NCBI GenBank assembly: GCA_026998145.1
Contig: JALTRC010000438.1
Location: forward strand, 1-9,465
Length of the DNA: 9,465 nt
Origin: Gammaproteobacteria bacterium
GTDB taxonomy: Bacteria > Pseudomonadota > Gammaproteobacteria > SZUA-229
Reading direction: 5' to 3'
The notes beneath the pieces were generated by a model. That model was not told the origin of the DNA, did no database searches, and saw nothing but the letters and a program-made list of their open reading frames with translations. Of the stretch, positions 1-6,007 are shown piece after piece. A program made the position numbers and the translations under genes. How positions within the stretch are numbered: position 1 is the first letter of the stretch; each line of letters opens with the position of its first letter.

Positions 1-4
1 ATCA

Positions 5-1399
5 TTATAGCTCTTTAATGCTGGCAATCAGTTCAGACACTGCTTTCTGACCATCCCCGTATAACATGCGGGTATTATCCGCATAGAACAGATGGTTCTC
101 GATACCGGAGAAACCGGAACCCTTGCCCCGTTTTATCACAATACAGTTACGGGCCTTATCCGCATCCAGAATCGGCATACCGTAAATCGGGCTGTCCGGA
201 TTCGTCCGGGCAACCGGATTCACCACATCATTGGCACCAATGACCAGGGCGACATCGGCAGTCGGGAATTCCGGGTTGATTTCGTCCAGATCAAAAATCT
301 TGTCGTATTCAACGCCCGCTTCCGCCAGCAGTACATTCATATGGCCCGGCATACGACCGGCTACCGGGTGGATGGCAAACTTCACCGTAACACCCCGCTC
401 TTCCAGTAATTGCGTCAGCTCCTGCACCTTATGCTGCGCCTGAGCAACGGCCATACCATAGCCGGGAACAATAATAACCTTATTGGCATAGGCCATCATA
501 ATTCCCGCATCGGCTGCCTGAATTTCTTTCATGGAGCCTTCTACGGCTTCCTCTGCACCACTGCCGCCCGCATTGCCAAAGCTGCTGAATAAAATACCGG
601 AAATCGGCCGATTCATTGCCTTAGCCATTAGCTGGGTCAACAATGTGCCCGCACTGCCCACAACCGTACCGGCAATAATCATCGCCGCATTGCCCAGTAC
701 AAAACCTTCGAATGCAACCGCCAGGCCGGTAAAGGCATTAAATAATGAAATCACCACCGGCATATCCGCACCGCCGATTGGCGTGGTAAACAGCACACCA
801 AATACCAGCGCCATCACAAAGAACACAATCACCAGCTGAATGCTCACATCGTGACCAAAGCCAATAATGGCGCCGGCGATCAGGGTTAGCGCAAACAGCC
901 CCAGATTAATCACCATATGCATAGGCAGGCGAATGGTTTTCTTCATCAGCCCCTGTAGTTTGGCAAAAGCAATTGCCGAACCGGAGAAAGAAATCGCACC
1001 AATCAGCGCACCAACAACCGCCAGCACCTGATTAACCGCTGCCATCTCATGATGACCACCAGCCAGCCGGGCCAGTTCAACGGCGGCAATGGCCGCTGCC
1101 GCGCCACCACCCATGCCGTTATAGATGGCAATCATCTGCGGCATATCGGTCATTTCAACCCGCTTGGCGGTAACATAGGCCAGCGCCGAACCCACCGCAA
1201 TTGCCAGCACAATCAAAAACACATTGCTGCTGTAATCAAATACGCCCGGCTCGAAGAATGCCACGATAGATGCGGCCACCATGCCCACACCGGCCCAGGC
1301 GATACCCCCGGCAGCCGTTACCGGCGAGCTCATTTTTTTCAGGCCAAGAATAAATAATACGGCCGCAACGAAATAAACAACTTGAATAAAAATTTCCAT
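5..1399 (-). CDS. pntB: NAD(P) transhydrogenase subunit beta (PntB)
   Basis: Beta subunit of the proton-translocating transhydrogenase, an inner-membrane complex that uses the proton gradient to move hydride from NADH to NADP+. The 464 residues match the usual family length. Residues 1-260 are a run of hydrophobic helices (domain II). Residues about 290-464 are the cytoplasmic NADP(H)-binding domain III, with GYGMAVAQAQ at 313-322, HPVAGRMPGHMNVLLAEA at 344-361, GANDVVNPVA at 388-397 and KRGKGSGFSGIEN at 423-435. The ATG overlaps the pntAB stop by one base (TGATG), with AAGGCGG just upstream as ribosome binding site, so it is translationally coupled and last in pntAA-pntAB-pntB. Asn94 appears to sit where E. 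coli PntB has the proton-channel His91; Asn is also known here in three-subunit enzymes. No terminator is visible in the four bases left after the stop. Confidence 0.97.
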   Translation of the reverse strand: MEIFIQVVYFVAAVLFILGLKKMSSPVTAAGGIAWAGVGMVAASIVAFFEPGVFDYSSNVFLIVLAIAVGSALAYVTAKRVEMTDMPQMIAIYNGMGGGAAAAIAAVELARLAGGHHEMAAVNQVLAVVGALIGAISFSGSAIAFAKLQGLMKKTIRLPMHMVINLGLFALTLIAGAIIGFGHDVSIQLVIVFFVMALVFGVLFTTPIGGADMPVVISLFNAFTGLAVAFEGFVLGNAAMIIAGTVVGSAGTLLTQLMAKAMNRPISGILFSSFGNAGGSGAEEAVEGSMKEIQAADAGIMMAYANKVIIVPGYGMAVAQAQHKVQELTQLLEERGVTVKFAIHPVAGRMPGHMNVLLAEAGVEYDKIFDLDEINPEFPTADVALVIGANDVVNPVARTNPDSPIYGMPILDADKARNCIVIKRGKGSGFSGIENHLFYADNTRMLYGDGQKAVSELIASIKEL

Positions 1400-1695
1400 C
1401 AGGCCGCCTTTTTATCTTTACTGGTGGTGAACATTTCCAGCATTCGCACGGTGGCCACATAACCACCTACTGCGTTGCCCGCTGCCAGTGCTACCGCAAT
1501 AAAGCCCAGCACTTTTTCCAGATCCGTTTCTGCGCCACCCATTACAACAATGGCACCCACCAGCACAATACCGTGAATAAAGTTGGAGCCAGACATCATT
1601 GGCGTGTGCAGAATAACCGGCACCCGTGAAATCACTTCGTAGCCGGTAAAGGCCGATAACATAAATATATAAAGTGCAGTAAAACCTTCAATCAT
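1399..1695 (-). CDS. pntAB: NAD(P) transhydrogenase subunit alpha part 2, membrane segment (PntAB)
   Basis: Small membrane subunit of the three-polypeptide transhydrogenase. It corresponds to the C-terminal transmembrane part of the single alpha chain found in enterobacteria. The 98 residues contain about three hydrophobic helices (roughly 5-19, 39-53 and 61-83), a conserved GYEVISRVP loop at 18-26 and HTPMMSGSNFIHG at 30-42. His41 probably matches the alpha-His42 proposed as the proton-relay residue in the Thermus thermophilus enzyme. The start is firm: a full GGAGGT (1702-1707, minus strand) lies six bases upstream of the ATG, and the ATGA overlaps the pntAA stop by 4 nt. The pntB start overlaps its own stop, so all three chains are translated from one message in close stoichiometry. 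Confidence 0.95.
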   Translation of the reverse strand: MIEGFTALYIFMLSAFTGYEVISRVPVILHTPMMSGSNFIHGIVLVGAIVVMGGAETDLEKVLGFIAVALAAGNAVGGYVATVRMLEMFTTSKDKKAA

Positions 1696-2825
1696 TTGGT
1701 TACCTCCACGCGACGATAGCGGTCACTTTTGACTTCCCCATTACAGGTCAGGAGCGTTTTTGAAATCACTTCGTCTTCCCAGTCCAGTTCCAGCTCACCG
1801 TTTTCTGTAATAAACGGCGAGATCAGATTAAATAAATTTTTGGCATACATTTCGCTCGCATGAACCGGCAACTGACTGGCCACATTCAGCGGCCCGTGAA
1901 TGGTGACACGGGATTCAAAATCAATGGTTTCACCCGGTTTGGTCAGCTCGCAGTTGCCGCCACCTTCCGACGCCAGATCCACAACCACTGCACCCACTTT
2001 CATCTGTGCAACCACATCTGCGCTGATGATCTTGGGGGATGGCCTGCCTGGAATCGCCGCGGTGGTAATAATCACATCTGCCTGAACCAGATGCTGATCC
2101 AGCACCGCCTGTTGCTGCTGCTTTTCTTCTTCGGTCAGCTCGCGGGCATAGCCCCCTTCACCATCGGCGCTGACACCCGTATCAATAAATTTGGCGCCCA
2201 GCGATTCACATTGTTCTTTTGTAGCCTGACGCACATCATAGGCTTCAACAATGGCCCCCAGACGTTTGGCCGTGGCTATCGCCTGCAGGCCAGCCACACC
2301 GGCACCGATTACAATCACCTTAGCCGGGCGAATGGTGCCAGCGGCGGTGGTTAGCATGGGGAAGAAAACACTGGCCAGATCAGCGCCCATCAGCACCCCT
2401 TTATAACCGGCAATAGATGCCTGGGAAGACAGGGCGTCCATGGACTGGGCGCGGGTAATACGGGGCACCAGCTCCATGGCCAGAGAGGTGATACTTTTCT
2501 CGCACATTTTATGGGTAATATCTTCGTTTTTATGGGGCGCCATAAAACCGGCCATTACGCAGCCATCGGGAATCATATCCAGCTCTTCCAGAGTCGGAGG
2601 CTGCACCTTGAAAATTAAATCCGCATCTTTGTATAACTCAGCCGGTGTGTCGATAATTGTCACACCTTCAAACTGATCGTCATGGAAATGGGCAGACAGT
2701 GCAGCGCCTTTTTCCATGCGCACCTCAACACCTAAATCGATAAAGCGTTTGGCCACCACAGGATCGATGGCAATGCGACGCTCACCGGGCGTTATTTCAT
2801 TGGGTACTGCCAGACGTATTGGCAT
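1692..2825 (-). CDS. pntAA: NAD(P) transhydrogenase subunit alpha part 1, NAD(H)-binding (PntAA)
   Basis: Soluble NAD(H)-binding domain I of the transhydrogenase, which docks on the membrane part and passes hydride to domain III of PntB. The 377 residues match the usual length of the split-alpha form. The N-terminus (MPIRLAVPNEITPGERRIA) is that of the alanine dehydrogenase/transhydrogenase fold. RITRAQSMDALSSQASIAGYKG at about 122-143 and the Rossmann motif GAGVAG at 174-179 are present, as are EAYDVR at 194-199, TTAAIPGRPSPK at 254-265 and DLASEGGGNCE at 283-293. There is no membrane segment, because that part is encoded separately by pntAB. The start has a GGAG (2832-2835, minus strand) six bases upstream. 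First gene of the pnt operon, divergent from hemH. The stop overlaps pntAB (ATGA). Confidence 0.97.
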   Translation of the reverse strand: MPIRLAVPNEITPGERRIAIDPVVAKRFIDLGVEVRMEKGAALSAHFHDDQFEGVTIIDTPAELYKDADLIFKVQPPTLEELDMIPDGCVMAGFMAPHKNEDITHKMCEKSITSLAMELVPRITRAQSMDALSSQASIAGYKGVLMGADLASVFFPMLTTAAGTIRPAKVIVIGAGVAGLQAIATAKRLGAIVEAYDVRQATKEQCESLGAKFIDTGVSADGEGGYARELTEEEKQQQQAVLDQHLVQADVIITTAAIPGRPSPKIISADVVAQMKVGAVVVDLASEGGGNCELTKPGETIDFESRVTIHGPLNVASQLPVHASEMYAKNLFNLISPFITENGELELDWEDEVISKTLLTCNGEVKSDRYRRVEVTK

Positions 2826-2850
2826 GTTTCACTCCAGCTTGTGCTTTCTA

Positions 2851-2994
2851 TCAGTATTTCGGCTCTCGGCCGAAACGGTCTTCATAAGGGATGGCGTATC
2901 TTACAAGATTCTTATACAGCCTTGTACTCATATCAGGCGCTTTTAAACAGTTTCCACAATTTTTTTTACCTTTGTCCATCGATAAGGCTATCAT
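2851..2994 (-). CDS. Doubtful small ORF, 47 codons, upstream of pntAA
   Basis: This short reading frame lies in the pnt direction and ends 25 nt before the pntAA start. From the ATG at 2994 it reads MIALSMDKGKKNCGNC and continues to a polar, Arg/Lys/Tyr-rich end, EDRFGREPKY. An inner ATG at 2979 would give 42 residues. It has one CxxC pair and no signal peptide or membrane helix. Its composition reads more like a protein than most shadow frames do. Against it: the ribosome binding site is only AGG eight bases before the ATG, it uses rare AGG and AGA codons, and it overlaps the candidate hemH promoter. It could equally be untranslated pnt leader. I do not recognise the family. Confidence 0.22.
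   Translation of the reverse strand: MIALSMDKGKKNCGNCLKAPDMSTRLYKNLVRYAIPYEDRFGREPKY
2857..2875 (-). promoter_or_regulatory. Perfect 7-bp inverted repeat in the pnt leader
   Basis: TTTCGGC (2857-2863) and GCCGAAA (2869-2875) form a perfect 7-bp inverted repeat around a 5-nt centre, about 32-50 nt upstream of the pntAA ATG. In RNA it would be a stable GC-rich hairpin in the pnt leader; in DNA it could be an operator half-site pair. No T-run follows on the minus strand, so it is not an evident terminator. If the small ORF 2851-2994 is real, the repeat falls in its last codons. Confidence 0.4.
2965..2994 (+). promoter_or_regulatory. Candidate sigma70 promoter for hemH
   Basis: TTTACC (2965-2970, 4 of 6 to the -35 consensus) is followed after an 18-nt spacer by TATCAT (2989-2994, 5 of 6 to the -10 consensus). 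Transcription would begin near 3001, giving a leader of about 22 nt before the hemH ATG. It is preceded by a T8 tract that could act as an UP-like element. Predicted by eye only. Confidence 0.4.
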
Positions 2995-3022
2995 TCCCCC
3001 GACCTGAACAAATTTGAAGCCC

Positions 3023-4144
3023 ATGTCCCTTAAAAAATACCCGACAAACAATCGTTATTTACACGGCCAGCAAAGCAAGCTGGGCATACTGCTGGTTAAT
3101 CTGGGTTCTCCTTCTTCCGCCTCAACCCGCAGCGTGCGAAATTATCTGGCAGAGTTTTTATGGGATCCCAGGGTCGTTGAAATGGCACGCCCGCTCTGGT
3201 GGCTGATTTTGCACGGCATTATTCTGCGCTTTCGCCCCCGCCGCTCGGCCCGCGCCTATAAAAAAATATGGGGCGCAGATGGCTCACCCCTGATTAGCAC
3301 CTCCTACAAGCAGGCCTATGCACTGGAAAAAAAACTGCAACAGCAAATGTCAGCCAATGTAATTGTAGATGTGGCCATGCGCTATGGCACACCCTCTGTT
3401 TCCAGCGGCCTGCAATCCCTGCGCAAGGCCGGTGCCCAGCGTATTTTAATCCTGCCCATGTATCCCCAGTATTCTGCCACTACCACGGCTTCGGTTTTTG
3501 ATGCGGTCACCGATGAGCTGCAAAGCTGGCGCTACCTGCCGGAGCTGCGTTTTGTTCATCATTACCATGACAATCCCCATTATATAAAGGCCCTGGCCAG
3601 CAGCATTCGGCAAAGCTGGCGCAAGCGTAAAACCATGGGCGATAAATTAATCTTTTCCTTTCACGGCATCCCCAAACGCTATATGGATGCGGGCGATCCC
3701 TATTTTTGCCATTGCCAGAAAACCGCCCGGCTGGTGGCCGAGCAGTTAAAGCTGGAGGATGACCAGTGGATGCTGGTGTTCCAGTCACGCATGGGTAGAG
3801 AACCCTGGCTGCAACCCTATTGCGATAAAACCCTGCAACAGCTGGCTGAAAATGGCGTGAAGTCGGTGGATATTCTATGCCCCGGATTTTCCGCTGACTG
3901 TCTGGAAACCCTGGAAGAAATCAATATGGAAAACCGGGAGATTTTTATGCAGCACGGTGGCCGGGATTATCATTACATACCGGCCCTCAATGCCAGCAGC
4001 ATACACATCGATGCCCTGGGTGAGCTGGTCAGGGAACACTGTGCCGGCTGGCCGGAAGCCAGCGCTGATTTCAATCCTGCGGAGCAGGCCATCGAATCCA
4101 GCAAAACCCTTGAGCGCGCCAGGCAGATGGGGGCGAAATATTAA
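3023..4144 (+). CDS. hemH: Ferrochelatase (HemH)
   Basis: Ferrochelatase inserts Fe2+ into protoporphyrin IX, the last step of protoheme synthesis. Counting from the ATG at 3023 the protein has 373 residues, longer than the 320-residue E. coli enzyme because of about 15 extra N-terminal residues and a polar C-terminal tail ending MGAKY. Conserved elements in order are GILLVNLGSP at 21-30, YKKIWGADGSPL at 79-90, MRYGTPS at 119-125, LPMYPQYSATTTAS at 144-157, SFHGIPKRYMDAGDPY at 212-227 with the metal-site His214, FQSRMGREPWL at 253-263, and CPGFSADCLETLEE at 286-299 with the catalytic Glu295. An in-frame TTG at 3014 could add three residues. I prefer the ATG, although neither start has a strong ribosome binding site. 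It is the first gene of a plus-strand run; its TAA overlaps possible starts of the next gene. Confidence 0.96.
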   Translation: MSLKKYPTNNRYLHGQQSKLGILLVNLGSPSSASTRSVRNYLAEFLWDPRVVEMARPLWWLILHGIILRFRPRRSARAYKKIWGADGSPLISTSYKQAYALEKKLQQQMSANVIVDVAMRYGTPSVSSGLQSLRKAGAQRILILPMYPQYSATTTASVFDAVTDELQSWRYLPELRFVHHYHDNPHYIKALASSIRQSWRKRKTMGDKLIFSFHGIPKRYMDAGDPYFCHCQKTARLVAEQLKLEDDQWMLVFQSRMGREPWLQPYCDKTLQQLAENGVKSVDILCPGFSADCLETLEEINMENREIFMQHGGRDYHYIPALNASSIHIDALGELVREHCAGWPEASADFNPAEQAIESSKTLERARQMGAKY

Positions 4145-4661
4145 TGCCTTTGCAAACAAACCCCGCCTTGCCATTAGCCGCTGCCTGCTAGGGGAGCGAG
4201 TGCGCTACGATGGCCGCTGCCAGCATGATCCACAACTCACTAAATACTTCGGCGCTCGCTTTGAACTCATCCCGGTTTGCCCGGAGGTGGAAATCGGCCT
4301 TGGTGTGCCCCGGCCGCCTGTTGAGCTAACCGGAAATCCTTTAAGCCCCCGACTCACCGGGCGCGATAATACGGCACTGGACATTACCACCCTGATGACT
4401 AATTACTGCCCCGGCAGGGTCGCCAGCCTGCATGACATCTGCGGCTATATTTTTAAAAGTCGCTCACCCAGCTGCGGCCTTCACGATACCCCGGTCTACC
4501 AAAATCAACAGATTATGCATCTGGGAGCCGGATTATTTGCCCGCGCCATACAAAACGCCTATCCTCAACTACCCTTAAAAGATGAATTGCAACTGCAAAG
4601 CATGCAGGCAATGGAAGACTTTTGCCAGCAACTACTGGACTACCATCAGGACAAGCAGTGA
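4140..4661 (+). CDS. DUF523 family protein (start uncertain)
   Basis: A DUF523 protein of unknown biochemical role. Recognised by SRCLLGERVRYDG near the N-terminus, PVCPEVEIGLGVPRPP at about residues 45-60 and GYIFKSRSPSCGL at about 102-114, with conserved cysteines at 15, 47 and 112. The C-terminal DUF1722 partner domain of longer homologues is absent; the protein is about 173 residues. The start is the odd part. No ATG lies in frame near the conserved N-terminus. Options are ATT at 4140, overlapping the hemH TAA, with GGGGG six bases upstream (the start used here); GTG at 4041, deep inside hemH; or ATG at 4144, in the TAATG overlap but one frame off, joined by a -1 shift at A-AAC-CCC (4158-4164). 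The overlap with hemH implies co-transcription and translational coupling. Confidence 0.85.
   Translation: MNAFANKPRLAISRCLLGERVRYDGRCQHDPQLTKYFGARFELIPVCPEVEIGLGVPRPPVELTGNPLSPRLTGRDNTALDITTLMTNYCPGRVASLHDICGYIFKSRSPSCGLHDTPVYQNQQIMHLGAGLFARAIQNAYPQLPLKDELQLQSMQAMEDFCQQLLDYHQDKQ
4158..4164 (+). promoter_or_regulatory. Possible -1 slippery heptamer at the DUF523 start
   Basis: The ATG at 4144 reads MPLQTNPALPLAAAC and stops at the TAG at 4189-4191. In that frame the codons AAC CCC preceded by A form an X-XXY-YYZ heptamer. A tandem -1 slip there continues as CGC CTT GCC ATT, which is exactly the DUF523 frame, giving MPLQTNP-RLAISRCLLG. I see no strong stimulatory hairpin or pseudoknot just downstream, so chance, a sequencing indel, or a non-ATG start are all live alternatives. 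Confidence 0.25.
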
Positions 4662-4668
4662 TATAAAA

Positions 4669-5472
4669 ATGAAAAATACGGCCAGCCTGCTTATTTTACT
4701 ATTCAGCCTTAGCCATCTGGGCAGCAGCCTTGCGGGCGCCCGTGAGGAAGGCTTAAAAGCATTCCGTGCAGGCAACTATGCACAGGTGCTCAAACTCTGG
4801 CAGCCTCTGGCAGAACAGGGTGACACCGAACTCCAGTACAATCTTGGCGTTATGTACAGCCAGGGGCGAGGTGTTGAAAAAGACACACAAAAAGCCATCC
4901 ACTGGCTGCAACTGGCAGCCAGTCAGGGCGATAGAGATGCTCTGGCCCGGCTGGGTAAAATCTACGCGCTGCAAAAAAAATATACACTGGCCGAACCCTT
5001 ACTCAGACAGGCTGCCGAACAGGGGCAGGCATCTGCCCAATACAATCTGGCCGTACTCTATGCCAATGGATGGGGCCTGCCGGAAGATCAGGAGCTGGCA
5101 TTGCGCTGGTATTATAAGGCCGCCGAACAGGGGCACCCGGCCGCACAGTTTAATCTGGGCGTGATGCATGAAAACGGCCAGGGCATTCCAGCCGATTACA
5201 AAGAAGCCTTTCGCTGGTATGATAAAGCGGCACGACAGGGAGATGCCGATGCCCAGGCCAATCTGGGCCGCCTGTACTTTCAGGGTAAGGGCACTCCCAG
5301 GGACAAACTGCTGGCCTATGCCTGGTTTAGCGCCGCCGCCGAGCAGGGCGTAGAAAATGCAAAAAAAAATAAGGCCTATGTATTCAACAAGCTCAGTACA
5401 GAAAACCGGCTCAAGGCCGATCATTTAGCTAAAGAATATATTCGCCAGTTCAACAGAGCTGATAAACAATAA
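4669..5472 (+). CDS. Secreted Sel1-like repeat (TPR-type) protein
   Basis: A 267-residue protein with an N-terminal signal peptide (charged MKNT, hydrophobic 5-22, probable signal peptidase I site after A-G-A at 22-24), so it is probably periplasmic. The mature part is a tandem of Sel1-like helical repeats at about 53-87, 88-121 (degenerate, lacking the usual glycine loop), 122-157, 158-193 and 194-229, marked by the AEQG-AQxNLG pattern and by YxxGxGxxxD loops such as YSQGRGVEKD. A charged C-terminal helix follows. Sel1 repeats are protein-interaction scaffolds; the partner here is unknown. The start is seven bases after the DUF523 stop with only a distant AGGA, so translation is probably coupled. 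An in-frame upstream extension to 4582 is rejected because it would bury the signal peptide. Runs of A8 (4973-4980) and A9 (5361-5369) lie inside the gene; both frames are intact. Confidence 0.88.
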   Translation: MKNTASLLILLFSLSHLGSSLAGAREEGLKAFRAGNYAQVLKLWQPLAEQGDTELQYNLGVMYSQGRGVEKDTQKAIHWLQLAASQGDRDALARLGKIYALQKKYTLAEPLLRQAAEQGQASAQYNLAVLYANGWGLPEDQELALRWYYKAAEQGHPAAQFNLGVMHENGQGIPADYKEAFRWYDKAARQGDADAQANLGRLYFQGKGTPRDKLLAYAWFSAAAEQGVENAKKNKAYVFNKLSTENRLKADHLAKEYIRQFNRADKQ

Positions 5473-5516
5473 CAGGCCATCAGCTTTTTAAACGGAAATT
5501 TATCTGGAAGGATGTA

Positions 5517-5900
5517 ATGGCTGTAACACTCACCTATGATGCCGATCTACAAATATTAATCGTTAAGGTAAATGGCTATTTATCGCTCGACGATTATAAA
5601 GACACTGCCTACAGGCTGTTAAACTCAAACGAATATCCCGCCGATGTTGATGCGATCTGGGATTTAAATGAGATGAACTTTGACAATATCGATCTGAAGT
5701 TCGAAGAAGAACTGGTGTCACTTCGTCAGCAACATAATGAACAGCGTGGTCATGCCAGAGTCGCCATTGTTTCATCCAATACCCTGGCCGAACCCATGAT
5801 CAAGTTATTTAAAATCATTTCCAACCACCTGCATCAGGAAATCGATTACTTCACAACCATGGAAGCCGCCCGGATCTGGCTGACTGAAAAGCAGGTATAA
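5517..5900 (+). CDS. Small STAS/SpoIIAA-like protein, function unknown
   Basis: A 127-residue cytoplasmic protein with no signal peptide or membrane helix. The alternation ILIVKVNGYLSLDDYKD (13-29), VDAIWDLNEMNFDNIDL (44-60), RVAIVSSNTLAEPMIKLF (81-98) and the closing YFTTMEAARIWL (111-122) resembles the beta-alpha pattern of single-domain STAS/SpoIIAA-like proteins, whose last helix often carries a similar A-x-x-WL. There is no clear phosphorylatable serine of the classical anti-sigma-antagonist type, so a partner-switch role is not shown. The start is supported by GGAAGGA (5506-5512), four bases before the ATG. It lies 44 nt after the Sel1 gene and may be the last gene of the hemH run. The fold assignment rests on pattern only. 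Confidence 0.75.
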   Translation: MAVTLTYDADLQILIVKVNGYLSLDDYKDTAYRLLNSNEYPADVDAIWDLNEMNFDNIDLKFEEELVSLRQQHNEQRGHARVAIVSSNTLAEPMIKLFKIISNHLHQEIDYFTTMEAARIWLTEKQV

Positions 5901-5922
5901 TCTCAATACGGCATTATTGATT

Positions 5923-5945
5923 CACAGAGGTATACAGCCCCTGTG
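5923..5945 (+). other. Weak imperfect hairpin after the STAS-like gene
   Basis: CACAGAGG (5923-5930) can pair with CCCCTGTG (5938-5945), with one A-C mismatch and a 7-nt loop. It begins 22 nt after the stop at 5900. It is followed by TTATAACC, not a T-run, so it is at best a weak end signal or an RNA 3'-end protector. Confidence 0.2.
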
Positions 5946-5953
5946 TTATAACC

Positions 5954-5982
5954 AAAAAAGCCGGTCATTTGACCGGCTCCTT
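5954..5982 (-). terminator. Rho-independent terminator of fbp, possibly bidirectional
   Basis: AGCCGGTC (5959-5966) and GACCGGCT (5971-5978) form a perfect 8-bp stem with an ATTT loop. On the minus strand it is followed directly by six T (complement of A5954-5959), the classical intrinsic terminator shape, and it begins about 30 nt after the fbp stop. On the plus strand the trailing sequence is CCTTAATATGTATTTTT, a poorer T-tract, so it may also weakly end the hemH-side transcript. Confidence 0.85.
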
Positions 5983-6007
5983 AATATGTATTTTTACACT
6001 GCTAGAT

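Larger units (their letters stand above)
2826..3022. other. Divergent pnt/hemH intergenic region
   Basis: A 197-nt region between two divergently transcribed units. On the plus strand it holds a candidate sigma70 promoter for hemH. On the minus strand no full promoter is convincing; TATAAG (within about 2890-2920) could be a -10 element for pnt but has no good -35. A perfect 7-bp inverted repeat and a possible 47-codon minus-strand ORF also lie here. A tract of eight T (2960-2967) precedes the candidate hemH promoter. Confidence 0.6.

Noticed and set aside
1860..2354. 164-codon plus-strand frame opposite pntAA
   Set aside because: Antisense to a well-conserved gene, with no signal peptide, domain or ribosome binding site; composition follows the opposite strand.
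3957..4139. Long upstream extension of the DUF523 gene to an ATG at 3957
   Set aside because: It lies entirely within hemH, and its residues resemble no DUF523 N-terminus; it is just an open frame in the hemH shadow.
4582..4668. Upstream ATG at 4582 for the Sel1 protein
   Set aside because: It would place 29 polar residues before a clear signal peptide and overlap the DUF523 gene by 80 nt; the ATG at 4669 is the sensible start.
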